Counted from the stretch's first letter, positions 26,127 to 34,988 are shown. The stretch is DNA of 64,000 nucleotides from Thiodiazotropha sp040506275 (GCA_040506275.1 JBEVXD010000004.1:62001-126000), one strand, 5' to 3'. The notes: generated by a model from the letters alone, not told the origin. A program made the numbers and translations.

Positions 26127-27871
26127 ATGTCATATGGCGTCTGATGCTGTTGATGAGACCAGTATTGGGTTGGATGCTCCTGGGTAGCCTGCTCTCTTTT
26201 ATTACCCTGATAGCAAATGTCACACTGATGGCAACCTCAGGTTGGTTTATTGCCGCCATGGCGATTGCTGGGGTTCATGGTGTCACCATGAACTATTTCA
26301 CCCCAGCTGCAATTATTCGTTTCAGTGCCATTGTGCGTACATTGGGGCGCTACGTAGAGAGGCTGATCACCCATAACGCAACGCTACGCATTCTCTCTCA
26401 ATTACGTGTCTGGTTCTATGAGCAGATTGAGCCTTTAGCACCAGCGGGCTTGGAATCTTTTCGTAGTGGTGATCTGTTAAGCCGTATCCGCGCAGACATC
26501 GACACCCTGGATCAGTTCTACTTGAGGTTACTCCTACCCGTGGTAGTGGCATTGAGTGCCAGTTTGGTTTTCCTGATATTTCTTGCGTTGTTCGACCCTG
26601 TATTGGTGATCATAGAGGCAAGTCTGCTGGTAACCGCCGGTGTTGGACTTCCCTTTATAAGCAATCGTCTATCATCGTACAGTAGCCATCGTATCAATCA
26701 GCTCAATACCAATCTGAGAATGCATTTGGTCGATGATCTGCAAGGTATGGGAGAGCTGATCATTGATGGCGCTGATAAAAGACACACCAGCTATCTGGAA
26801 GATGTAAGTGAAGAACTGACACGGCATCAAAAACGTATCAGCCAGATCAATGGACTATCTCAAGGGATGGTGGGGCTTTGTGCCAATCTGGCGATGTGGC
26901 TGATTCTGATCTATGCCATTCCCATGGTGCAACAGGCGGAGCTACCCCCAGCACAATTGGCCATGCTGGCACTCTTCACCCTTGCCAGTTTTGAAGCAAT
27001 CGCCCCGCTTCCCCTCGCCTTTCAATCCCTTGGCGAGCAACTGGCAGCTGCCAAGCGGATATTCAACCTGGTCGATCGCCAGCCTATGGTCCAGGAACCG
27101 ATTCAAGAGATGCCACTCACCACAGACCTGACCTTAAATCTGTTCAAAATCGGCTACCACTATCCTCAACATCAAGCTGGTATCGATGGCATCTCTCTAC
27201 TACTCTCACCCGGCAAAAAGATTGCCCTGCTTGGTGCGAGCGGTTGTGGCAAAAGCACCTTGGTAGAGCTTCTGTTGAAATTCAGAAGCCCGGAGAAAGG
27301 ACGTCTCTCTCTTGGGGGTATCAGATACGAGCAATTGAGTGGCGAAACTATTCGCTCACACATTTCTGTCTCGGCGCAAAAGACCCACCTGTTCAACACG
27401 ACCATCCGCAGCAACCTGCTACTGGCTCAACCCGACGCAGACCAACAACAGCTTGAAACTGCCTGTCGGCTAGCCATGATTCACGACTTTATCGAGGCTC
27501 AACCAGAAGGTTATGAAACCGTGGTAGGAGAATTAGGCGTGAGGCTCTCACTTGGTCAGGCACGCCGTTTGACAGTTGCCCGGGCACTACTGAAACCGGC
27601 GCCACTGCTGATACTTGATGAACCTACGGAAGGGATTGATAACCTGACCGCACAACAGATGAGAGACAACATCATTCAACAATGCCCTGAACGCGGCATA
27701 CTTTGGATCACCCATAACCTCTCAGGTCTGGAAGCAATGGATGAGATTCTCATTATGCAGAAGGGATACATTGTCGAAAGGGGTAAGCCAGCAGACTTAG
27801 TCACCAAGGGTGGTCTGTACATGCAGATGCAGGACCATCAACGATCACTAGCATTAAGTCAAAAACCTTGA
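26123..27871 (+). CDS. cydC: ABC transporter CydC (heterodimeric CydDC, bd oxidase assembly)
   Basis: This is the second half of CydDC, 582 aa, with an N-terminal six-helix domain and C-terminal ATPase. The N-terminus contains TLMATSGWFIAAMAIAG and IIRFSAIVRTLGRYVERLIT, both characteristic of CydC. Walker A is GASGCGKSTLVE, the signature is LSLGQARRLTVARALL and Walker B is LLILDEPTEGID. The signature and Walker B differ from CydD (LSGGE, DEATASLD), the asymmetry expected in a heterodimer. It is translated from an ATGA overlap with cydD. Confidence 0.95.
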   Translation: MNVIWRLMLLMRPVLGWMLLGSLLSFITLIANVTLMATSGWFIAAMAIAGVHGVTMNYFTPAAIIRFSAIVRTLGRYVERLITHNATLRILSQLRVWFYEQIEPLAPAGLESFRSGDLLSRIRADIDTLDQFYLRLLLPVVVALSASLVFLIFLALFDPVLVIIEASLLVTAGVGLPFISNRLSSYSSHRINQLNTNLRMHLVDDLQGMGELIIDGADKRHTSYLEDVSEELTRHQKRISQINGLSQGMVGLCANLAMWLILIYAIPMVQQAELPPAQLAMLALFTLASFEAIAPLPLAFQSLGEQLAAAKRIFNLVDRQPMVQEPIQEMPLTTDLTLNLFKIGYHYPQHQAGIDGISLLLSPGKKIALLGASGCGKSTLVELLLKFRSPEKGRLSLGGIRYEQLSGETIRSHISVSAQKTHLFNTTIRSNLLLAQPDADQQQLETACRLAMIHDFIEAQPEGYETVVGELGVRLSLGQARRLTVARALLKPAPLLILDEPTEGIDNLTAQQMRDNIIQQCPERGILWITHNLSGLEAMDEILIMQKGYIVERGKPADLVTKGGLYMQMQDHQRSLALSQKP

Positions 27872-28304
27872 GCCACTGAATAGGCTGGATCGAGCAGATA
27901 TAAACTTTCCTGTTTACTCTCAAAAGTCAGCTGCTGTGATAGTCAACAAACCCTAGTCTTTTAGATCTGGCTTTTGTGGTGGGGCATGGCCCCACCCTAC
28001 CTATTTGAATACGGTGTAGGGTGGGGCCATGCCCCACCAAGTGCGCTACAACTGTAATTACGAGGCAACTTGCAACTCAAAGAACCACAAAAAAATACTG
28101 GCACTTTCATCTACGACTGACGATTTTTTTACCATAAGAACATATCTGCCTTATCAGGGCTTCTGCTAAAAAGAAAGTCTTCTCCGTGTATATCAAGATT
28201 CATGTCGATAGAAAGCGCAACCGTAAATAGCTTTCCAAACCGTTTAAAAAGTATTTTTTATTGAGGATAACCCCCTTTCCTCGACGTATACTTTCTAGAG
28301 GCTT
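27872..28304. other. Intergenic region with an inverted pair of palindromic repeats
   Basis: This 433-bp gap lies between the convergent genes cydC and the PhyH-like gene. The pair of repeats at 27978-28038 is its main structure. The right part becomes AT-rich and marks the left edge of the accessory patch. Confidence 0.5.
27978..28038. repeat. Two GTAGGGTG-family palindromes in head-to-head orientation
   Basis: The left copy (27978-28000) ends in CCCACCCTAC. The right copy (28016-28038) begins GTAGGGTGGGGC and is its exact reverse complement over 23 bp. Only 15 bp separate them. Each copy is itself a palindrome, so the unit resembles a BIME-type doublet of REP elements. It could terminate or stabilise the cydDC transcript. 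Confidence 0.8.
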
Positions 28305-29012
28305 TTATGCCCTTTCAAACCACTCCAAAGGCTGCGGCAACTCCATCGCTGAATATTCTATATGAATGATTCGTCTATGATGAGGATGTGATGCTTTTCT
28401 TGAGGAGTGGAACAGCAGAGGATTCATCAACAGAACATCACCAGGATCAGCATCACACTCAATGACCGTAGCGTTCTCTACTGTTCTCAAAATTTCAGTG
28501 GATTTGATCCTTCCTTCTTTATGCGTCCCTGGCACAACCCTTAGGACTCCTGTCTCAGCATTTGTTTGATCAAGATGAATTCTCATTGTTAAGGTATTCG
28601 CTAGATATTCAACAGGTGGCTCTACATGAACAATACCCTGCTTTTCACTCCAAGGGCCAAAACCGTTGAACTCGTGTTTTGATTTCAAGGCTATTGAGGT
28701 ATCTTGATGCCAAGCCACATTCCAGTTTGCCTCTTTTATCTTATCAAAGAAAACAGACCTTACAGGGCGCGCACTATTTCCTAATATTTCTTTTGCGATA
28801 TTAATTATTGGAGCAGATGATGCCATTCTTCTGATGTATGGCACTTTTTTCATCAAACCCCTCACACCATAATTATTTATTTTACCTTCAAAAACAGACA
28901 GCTCATTCCGCAAAGTAGATACAGTTTCATCAGAAAAAACTCCCGACAACAAATGATAGCCATCTTTACTATATTCTTGTTTGTTAGGTTCTTTCTTGCT
29001 TAGGAAAAACAT
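28305..29012 (-). CDS. Phytanoyl-CoA dioxygenase (PhyH) family protein
   Basis: The product is 235 aa, a likely Fe(II)/2-oxoglutarate-dependent oxygenase of the PhyH family. The iron triad is visible as HQD in NVAWHQDTSIAL and the distal histidine in NPLLFHSSRKAS. A 2-oxoglutarate-binding arginine follows in HHRRIIHIEYS, and RVVPGTHKEG is conserved. The substrate is unknown. It is the last gene of a compact minus-strand operon of short membrane proteins. Its start lies inside the end of the preceding gene (29-bp overlap). Base composition is clearly richer in AT than the flanking cyd and proS genes, suggesting acquisition. Confidence 0.88.
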   Translation of the reverse strand: MFFLSKKEPNKQEYSKDGYHLLSGVFSDETVSTLRNELSVFEGKINNYGVRGLMKKVPYIRRMASSAPIINIAKEILGNSARPVRSVFFDKIKEANWNVAWHQDTSIALKSKHEFNGFGPWSEKQGIVHVEPPVEYLANTLTMRIHLDQTNAETGVLRVVPGTHKEGRIKSTEILRTVENATVIECDADPGDVLLMNPLLFHSSRKASHPHHRRIIHIEYSAMELPQPLEWFERA

Positions 29013-29223
29013 CTTTGTACCTTCTCTGAATCATAACCGGTAAAATTAATAGAATTATTGGCGAGAACCAATACCAGTACTCTTCATAAAACCGTGTTAA
29101 AACTACTAACCATCTTACGCTCTCTAGGCTTCCATTCGCTTCTAGTTGAGGAAAAGCAAAGATACTTAATATAATTAATGGACTCACGAGACCTACTAAT
29201 AACGCAATGATAATTTGCTCCAT
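28984..29223 (-). CDS. Small membrane protein with two transmembrane helices
   Basis: I do not recognise a family. The frame is open to an ATG at 29286. The ATG at 29223 (MEQIIIALLVGLVSPLIIL) gives a better membrane-protein start and avoids overlap with the 32-codon frame upstream, leaving 79 aa. It has two hydrophobic segments (residues about 3-23 and 48-65, YWFSPIILLILPVMI) and a basic C-terminus (RRYKDVFPKQERT), predicting a cytoplasmic tail. It overlaps the PhyH gene start by 29 bp. It is AT-rich like its neighbours. Confidence 0.65.
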   Translation of the reverse strand: MEQIIIALLVGLVSPLIILSIFAFPQLEANGSLESVRWLVVLTRFYEEYWYWFSPIILLILPVMIQRRYKDVFPKQERT

Positions 29224-29251
29224 CCCATAACACACAGCAATAAAAACTATT

Positions 29252-29350
29252 TTATATTGCAGCTTGTAATAAAAATGAGTATGCAATAGGAAACAGAAAC
29301 ACGCCTATAAACACAACAACAAGAAGTGATTCAATCAACATCTCTTTCAT
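29252..29350 (-). CDS. Putative 32-residue membrane microprotein
   Basis: The frame reads MKEMLIESLLVVVFIGVFLF and continues PIAYSFLLQAAI before a stop. It encodes a single hydrophobic helix with a charged N-terminus. Its ATG overlaps the TGA of the preceding 70-aa gene by four bases (ATGA), the classic arrangement of translational coupling. It lies in the same operon direction as both neighbours. No family is recognised. The overlap and hydrophobic pattern support a real gene, but length alone does not. Confidence 0.5.
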   Translation of the reverse strand: MKEMLIESLLVVVFIGVFLFPIAYSFLLQAAI

Positions 29351-29559
29351 TTTATTCCGATTATCATCTTCTTTAAACACCAGCCACTTCCATATGCAAC
29401 AAGGAAACTAACGCCACCTACAGCTCCCCAAATTAATATTGCCATATAGCTAACGTTATTTTCATTTTCCATAGGATAAAACGGCGCATACATCACTAAC
29501 CAAACACCCACAAATAAGACAAACCCATAACAAAAATATCTAATTAAGATTGATAACAT
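29347..29559 (-). CDS. Small membrane protein, 70 aa
   Basis: I do not recognise a family. The product has two hydrophobic segments (ILIRYFCYGFVLFVGVWLVM, and AILIWGAVGGVSFLVAYGSG). They are separated by a short acidic/polar loop (PMENENNVSY), with a Lys-rich end. It is the first gene of a four-gene minus-strand cluster of overlapping reading frames leading to the PhyH gene. No strong ribosome-binding site is visible. AT-rich composition agrees with its neighbours. Confidence 0.6.
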   Translation of the reverse strand: MLSILIRYFCYGFVLFVGVWLVMYAPFYPMENENNVSYMAILIWGAVGGVSFLVAYGSGWCLKKMIIGIK

Positions 29560-29634
29560 ATTTCACACATAAAACTGCATTCGTTATATTCCATTAATAA
29601 ACAGAATCTCAAGACCCGTTCTCCGATTCAACTT

Positions 29635-30003
29635 TTAATTCCATGGCTCAGAAGCTGCCTGCACTCTTGACCAGATCTCATCAGACATGGCATTTTGCCA
29701 AACACCGCCTAGAAGATATTTAAATCTCTGATCATTCGCAGCCAGAAGCTCAATGCGGCCAATATACTCTTCACCTTTTACTGCAAGTACATCTTCAAGT
29801 GCTCCAGCGGATAGAATACCTATAACTTCTTGAGAGAGATCTTTTTTATACGCACGTAGTACAAATTTCCACAGCGCTTCAATATCACCCTTGAGCATGA
29901 GATTGATGAGGTAATCGTCTGTCCAGTGCAATTCTGCATCGTCGTTGTTGTAACTCTCCTGCTGGTGTTTAATCCATTCGTTTATGAAGTGCTCGTCTAC
30001 CAT
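29635..30003 (-). CDS. DUF6869-like protein
   Basis: The frame is open to 30066. The ATG at 30003 (MVDEHFINEWIKHQQESYNN) fits the usual short N-terminus of this family and leaves 122 aa. The C-terminal half reads like DUF6869 proteins: QEVIGILSAGALEDVLAVKG, EEYIGRIELLAANDQRFKYL, then GGVWQNAMSDEIWSRVQAA. These are small all-helical cytoplasmic proteins of unknown role, often found singly in accessory regions beside toxin/immunity or mobile genes. No partner is evident here. It is AT-rich and lies 75 bp upstream of the membrane-protein operon. Confidence 0.75.
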   Translation of the reverse strand: MVDEHFINEWIKHQQESYNNDDAELHWTDDYLINLMLKGDIEALWKFVLRAYKKDLSQEVIGILSAGALEDVLAVKGEEYIGRIELLAANDQRFKYLLGGVWQNAMSDEIWSRVQAASEPWN

Positions 30004-30351
30004 TTTCGAAAACCAACCATGTTTTAATGAGATTCCATGTCTCGTTATTCCTAGAGTAAAGCCCACCCATATAACACCCTAATTGACTGAAATTCAAGAA
30101 GTTAACTTCATACAGAATGGCTACATTTTGTAGAAAAATTTCAGTTCAGTTCATCAGCGGGGAGTGCTATCTACTGTTTAAGCACAATACAATCACCATT
30201 TTCGTTACCTCTGCTAAACGTTTCAAATCCCACATTTCCACCACATCATTAAATATCCTTCGTGACCCATCCGCCAATGCGGGATAGAATCACGCTGTTT
30301 TAACAGAAAATTTTAATACGAAATTCCAAATACTAAGGCTGATTTTTACTC
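30004..30351. other. Divergent intergenic region upstream of proS
   Basis: This is about 350 AT-rich bases between the DUF6869-like gene and proS. It should contain the proS promoter. I see no clear palindrome, repeat or additional frame. Confidence 0.45.
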
Positions 30352-32070
30352 ATGCGTACTTCCCAGTTCCCACTCCACACCGTCAAGGAGACCCCGGCTG
30401 ATGCCGAGATTGCCAGCCATCAACTGATGTTGAGAGCTGGGCTGATTCGAAAACTGGCCTCGGGCCTCTATACCTGGTTGCCCCTGGGACTCAAGGTTTT
30501 GCGCAAAGTTGAGCAGATTGTGCGTGATGAGATGAACAAGGCAGGTGCACTGGAGGTGCTGATGCCTACGGTTCAGCCTTCGGAACTATGGCAGGAGTCA
30601 GGTCGTTGGGAGCAGTATGGGCCGGAACTGCTGCGGCTTCGCGACCGTCACCAGCGTGAGTTCTGCTATGGCCCAACTCACGAAGAGATCATCACCGATC
30701 TGGCGCGGAATGAGTTACGCAGCTATAAACAGCTGCCGGTCAATTTCTATCAGATACAGACCAAATTCCGCGATGAGGTCAGGCCACGTTTCGGTGTCAT
30801 GCGTGCTCGGGAATTTCTCATGAAGGATGCCTACTCCTTCCATCTGAACCAAGACTCTCTGCAGGATACCTATGAGCGGATGCATGAGACCTACTCACGC
30901 ATCTTTTCCCGGTGTGGATTGGATTTCCGCCCTGTTGCAGCCGACACGGGGAGTATCGGCGGCAGCGCTTCTCATGAATTTCATGTATTGGCTGCATCAG
31001 GCGAGGATGCAATTGCCTTTTCAAATGGTAGCGACTATGCCGCCAATATCGAACTCGCAGAAGCTATCTCTCCCGAGCAGAAACGTACTGCTGCGACTAA
31101 GGAGATGACCCTGGTTGATACGCCAAACGCAAAAACAATCCAGGAGTTGGTTGAGCAGTTCGAACAGCCTATTGAGAAGACAGTTAAGACTCTGGTAGTA
31201 AAAGCTTCGGAAGATTCTGACACACCACTGATCGCGCTTCTGGTGCGAGGTGACCATGATCTCAACGAGATCAAAGCTGAAAAGTTACCCGAGGTAGCCA
31301 CTCCCTTCTGCTTTGCCACAGAAGAGGAGATTCGCGCTACTATCGGTGCAGGCCCTGGCTCTCTGGGTCCTGTAAACCTCCCTATACCTTATATTGCAGA
31401 CCGTAGCGTGGCGCAGATGAGTGATTTCAGCGCTGGTGCGAACCAGGAGGGCAAACATCTTTTTGCCATCAATTGGGGCAGAGACCTGGATGAGCCAGAG
31501 ATCGTTGCCGATCTGCGTAATGTTCAGGAGGGAGACCCCAGCCCCGACGGCAAAGGAACCCTGACCATTGCCCGGGGTATCGAAGTAGGTCACATCTTCC
31601 AGTTGGGCCAGAAATACAGCGAAGCACTGAATGCAACCGTACTGGATGAAAATGGCAAAGCTGTTGTGATGACCATGGGTTGTTATGGTATCGGCGTCAC
31701 CCGGGTGGTGGCAGCCGCCATCGAACAGCATCATGATGACCGCGGTATCGTCTGGCCAAATGCGCTTGCTCCCTTTCAAGTAGCAATCTGTCCGATGAAA
31801 ATGGGTAAATCAGAACGGGTCAGAGAAGCTGTGGAAAAACTCTATGCCGAACTGACTGCTGCAGGCATTGAGGTACTGCTGGATGACCGGGATGTCAGAC
31901 CCGGTTTCATGTTTGCCGATATGGAACTGATCGGGATTCCCCATCGCATCGTTGTTGGTGATAAATCCCTCGACAAGGAGCAGGTTGAGTATCGTGGGCG
32001 CAGTGAATCGGAAAATCAGTTCATACCGCTCACAGAGATCGTTGGCAATATTGTTGCTCAACTTGGATAG
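30352..32070 (+). CDS. proS: Prolyl-tRNA synthetase (bacterial type)
   Basis: ProS charges tRNA-Pro. The 572-aa length and domain order mark the bacterial-type enzyme. The class II motif 2 and 3 regions (FRDEVRPRFGVMRAREFLMKD, and TMGCYGIGVTRVVAAAIEQ) flank the YbaK-like editing insertion (residues about 230-400, with EDAIAFSNGSDYAANIE and GAGPGSLGPVNLPIPYIAD). A C-terminal anticodon-binding domain follows (VEKLYAELTAAGIEVLLDD). It starts MRTSQFPLHTVKETPADAE, the standard N-terminus. It is a core gene beside an accessory patch. Confidence 0.97.
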   Translation: MRTSQFPLHTVKETPADAEIASHQLMLRAGLIRKLASGLYTWLPLGLKVLRKVEQIVRDEMNKAGALEVLMPTVQPSELWQESGRWEQYGPELLRLRDRHQREFCYGPTHEEIITDLARNELRSYKQLPVNFYQIQTKFRDEVRPRFGVMRAREFLMKDAYSFHLNQDSLQDTYERMHETYSRIFSRCGLDFRPVAADTGSIGGSASHEFHVLAASGEDAIAFSNGSDYAANIELAEAISPEQKRTAATKEMTLVDTPNAKTIQELVEQFEQPIEKTVKTLVVKASEDSDTPLIALLVRGDHDLNEIKAEKLPEVATPFCFATEEEIRATIGAGPGSLGPVNLPIPYIADRSVAQMSDFSAGANQEGKHLFAINWGRDLDEPEIVADLRNVQEGDPSPDGKGTLTIARGIEVGHIFQLGQKYSEALNATVLDENGKAVVMTMGCYGIGVTRVVAAAIEQHHDDRGIVWPNALAPFQVAICPMKMGKSERVREAVEKLYAELTAAGIEVLLDDRDVRPGFMFADMELIGIPHRIVVGDKSLDKEQVEYRGRSESENQFIPLTEIVGNIVAQLG

Positions 32071-32234
32071 ACCTTATTGGGGGGTCCCTACAGGTACCTG
32101 CCAGCAAAGCGCGCATAAATGAATTAGACGGCAAATATCATCACTTGATTTGACACACCCCTATCAGTGCTAGGACACTACGGGGTTTTTCCACCCCAGT
32201 TTGGGGGGACAGCAAGCTAAGAGGCATGAACATA

Positions 32235-32750
32235 ATGACCAAGCAGAGTTCTTTTACCCGTGATGAACTACTACTTTGCGGCAGTGGTGAAATGTTTGGT
32301 CCAGGCAATGCACAACTGCCCACCCCCAATATGCTGATGATGGACCGAGTCCAAAAGATTGCAGACGAAGGGGGCGCTTTCGGTAAGGGGGAGATCCTCG
32401 CTGAGCTGGATATCAATCCTGATTTATGGTTTTTCGACTGTCACTTTCCTGGAGATCCGGTGATGCCCGGCTGCCTGGGACTGGATGCGATGTGGCAGTT
32501 GGTTGGCTTCTTTCTAGCCTGGATTGGTAACCCTGGACATGGTCGTGCCCTCGGAGTGGGTGAAGTAAAATTCACAGGTCAAGTACTGCCAAAAGCAAAA
32601 TCAGTCACCTATCAAATCGATATTAAACGGGTAATAACCCGCAAACTTGTGCTGGGTGTTGCCGACGGCGTCATGAAAGTCGATGGCAGAGAGATATACA
32701 CAGCCAAAGATCTAAGGGTTGGCCTGTTCACTTCCACTGAAAATTTCTGA
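32235..32750 (+). CDS. fabA: 3-hydroxydecanoyl-ACP dehydratase/isomerase FabA
   Basis: FabA dehydrates 3-hydroxydecanoyl-ACP and isomerises trans-2- to cis-3-decenoyl-ACP, the branch point for anaerobic unsaturated fatty acid synthesis. An ATG at 32226 is in frame. Starting at 32235 places the catalytic residues at His70 (FFDCHFPGDPVMPG) and Asp84 (LGLDAMWQ), exactly the E. coli numbering. GAGG lies 9 nt upstream. The 171-aa length fits. The usual partner fabB does not follow; the next gene is an unrelated aldolase/dehydrogenase. Confidence 0.96.
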   Translation: MTKQSSFTRDELLLCGSGEMFGPGNAQLPTPNMLMMDRVQKIADEGGAFGKGEILAELDINPDLWFFDCHFPGDPVMPGCLGLDAMWQLVGFFLAWIGNPGHGRALGVGEVKFTGQVLPKAKSVTYQIDIKRVITRKLVLGVADGVMKVDGREIYTAKDLRVGLFTSTENF

Positions 32751-33007
32751 AGGAGCAGTAACCCACCACCCGAATTTGATAACTATCTCATGACCGTGAG
32801 GAGTGGAGATGAGATGACAAATCCAGAAATCTCTTTTCCACCCGCCTGGAGGGTAAGCGTCAAAGTGTCATACCGATTTGTCTCCCCCCGACCTGGCCTG
32901 CTGCATTGCCACGCTTGTTAGGGGATTAGACATTAGAGGCGAATGGCTCTTTTCGGGGCAAATTGGAATTCCACATAAATCCATCTTCAACTACGGATTC
33001 TAGGATC

Positions 33008-34975
33008 ATGAAAAGCCTTTGGAACCAAGCCGAAGCCGGTCTATGCCAAAATGAATTAGCACTCAGAGTCTATAGCTCCCGTTTACTCGGTTCAGACCCA
33101 GCTCTGGTTCTACATGGCGGTGGCAATACCTCTGTGAAGATTCTTGAACAGGATCTATTTGGTGAAGAGGAGCAGATACTCTATGTGAAAGGGAGCGGAT
33201 GGGATCTTGCAACCATTGAAGAGCCTGGGTACACCCCGGTTCGAATGAGCCATCTTTTGCGCTTGGCAGAACTTGACTCACTGGGTGACAGTGAGATGGT
33301 CAACCAACTTAAGACCCACCAGACCAAGGCCAACGCACCCACACCATCGGTAGAGGCGATCCTGCATGCCCTGCTGCCCTACAAGTATGTCGATCACACC
33401 CACGCCGATGCGATCATTACCCTGACGAACACTCCTCAGGGCGAACAGCGGATAAGGGAACTCTACCAAAATCGCGTGGTGGTGATTCCCTACGTGATGC
33501 CGGGATTCGATCTGGCACGTACCGTGGCACAACATTTTCCCAAACAAGCCCACGCAGATACGCTGGGTATGGTGTTGATGAACCACGGTCTCTTCACCTT
33601 TGGTGATGATGCTCAGCAATCTTATGAACGGATGATTCAATTGGTGGATGAAGCTGAGCAATATCTCGAACAGAACAATGCGTGGGAAATTACCGAGCAG
33701 AGTCAGAACCGGGACGTGGAACCAGAAGCCCTGGCTCAGCTACGTAAAGAGATCTCTGATGTAGCCGGCTACCCAATGGTAATGCAGAGTCATCGCAGTC
33801 CTTTCGAACTCGCATTTTGCCAACGCCCGGATTTGGAAGAGATCGCGAAACGTGGCCCGGCCACACCCGACCATGTACTTCGCACCAAACAAAAACCGAT
33901 GATTGGCACTGAGGTGATTGAATATGTCGGTGAATATCAACGCTATTTCGAAAAGCATGCCCTCAATGCCCGCAACCCGGTCGAGATGCTGGATCCTGCA
34001 CCCAGGGTCATACTCGACCCTCATCTCGGCATGCTCAGCCTTGGAAAAAGCGGGCGACAGGCGAACATCGTCGCTGATATCTACCGACACACCATAGGTA
34101 TTATTCAGCGCGCTGAAATGCTGGATCAGTGGCAAGCACTCTCCAGCCAGGATATCTTTGATGTCGAGTATTGGGAATTAGAGCAGGCCAAGCTGAGAAA
34201 AAATGGCAACACCCCTCCATTTCAGGGCGAGGTGGCACTGGTTACCGGAGCTGCTTCCGGCATTGGCAAAGCCTGTGTCAGTTCAATGCTACAACGGGGA
34301 GCCGCAGTTGTTGGTCTCGACCGTAACCCAGAAATCACCCATCTATTCCCCAATCAGGATTTTTTAGGTATCCAGTGTGATGTTACCGATACTCTGGCCT
34401 TGAAGCAGGCCCTGTCCGAAACCTGCTTACACTTTGGTGGCTTGGACATATTGGTACTCAATGCCGGGATCTTCCCTTCTGGCTGCGCTGTCGCCGAGCT
34501 TGATGATGCAGTCTGGCGGCAGGTCATGCAGGTCAACCTTGATGCCAATCTTAGCCTGTTGCGGGAGTCTCACCCCTATCTGAAATTGGCAGCCAGACAC
34601 GGCCGGGTGGTGGTAATCGGTTCTAAAAACGTGCCCGCCCCTGGTCAGGGTGCCGCTGCCTACTCTGCTTCCAAGGCAGCGCTCAACCAGTTGGCCAGAA
34701 TCGTAGCTCTGGAGTGGTCAAACGACAATATCCTCATCAACAGCCTGCATCCTGATGCTGTTTTCGATACCGGCATCTGGACAACCCAAGTATTGGAAAC
34801 CCGGGCCAAACACTACGACCTCTCAGTTGAGGAGTATAAAAAACGCAATCTGTTGGGGTGCGAGATTACCAGTCATGATGTGGCGGAACTGGCAGCAGAG
34901 CTCTGCGACAAACGTTTCAGCAAAACCACTGGCGCCCAGATACCCATTGATGGTGGAAACGACAGGGTCATCTGA
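33008..34975 (+). CDS. Bifunctional class II aldolase / short-chain dehydrogenase
   Basis: This is a fusion of two enzymes. Residues about 10-400 form a class II (zinc) aldolase domain with ALVLHGGGNTSVK, the zinc histidines in VDHTHADAII, and MNHGLFTFGDD. Residues about 415-656 form a short-chain dehydrogenase with VTGAASGIGKACV and the catalytic YSASKAALNQ. The layout matches the RhaD/YuxG family, associated with rhamnulose- or related sugar-phosphate catabolism. The frame is open from 32963, but the homologous start is MKSLWNQAEAGLCQNELALR at 33008 (656 aa). No sugar transporter adjoins it, so the substrate is undetermined. Confidence 0.92.
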   Translation: MKSLWNQAEAGLCQNELALRVYSSRLLGSDPALVLHGGGNTSVKILEQDLFGEEEQILYVKGSGWDLATIEEPGYTPVRMSHLLRLAELDSLGDSEMVNQLKTHQTKANAPTPSVEAILHALLPYKYVDHTHADAIITLTNTPQGEQRIRELYQNRVVVIPYVMPGFDLARTVAQHFPKQAHADTLGMVLMNHGLFTFGDDAQQSYERMIQLVDEAEQYLEQNNAWEITEQSQNRDVEPEALAQLRKEISDVAGYPMVMQSHRSPFELAFCQRPDLEEIAKRGPATPDHVLRTKQKPMIGTEVIEYVGEYQRYFEKHALNARNPVEMLDPAPRVILDPHLGMLSLGKSGRQANIVADIYRHTIGIIQRAEMLDQWQALSSQDIFDVEYWELEQAKLRKNGNTPPFQGEVALVTGAASGIGKACVSSMLQRGAAVVGLDRNPEITHLFPNQDFLGIQCDVTDTLALKQALSETCLHFGGLDILVLNAGIFPSGCAVAELDDAVWRQVMQVNLDANLSLLRESHPYLKLAARHGRVVVIGSKNVPAPGQGAAAYSASKAALNQLARIVALEWSNDNILINSLHPDAVFDTGIWTTQVLETRAKHYDLSVEEYKKRNLLGCEITSHDVAELAAELCDKRFSKTTGAQIPIDGGNDRVI

Positions 34976-34988
34976 ACAGCATCGCAGA

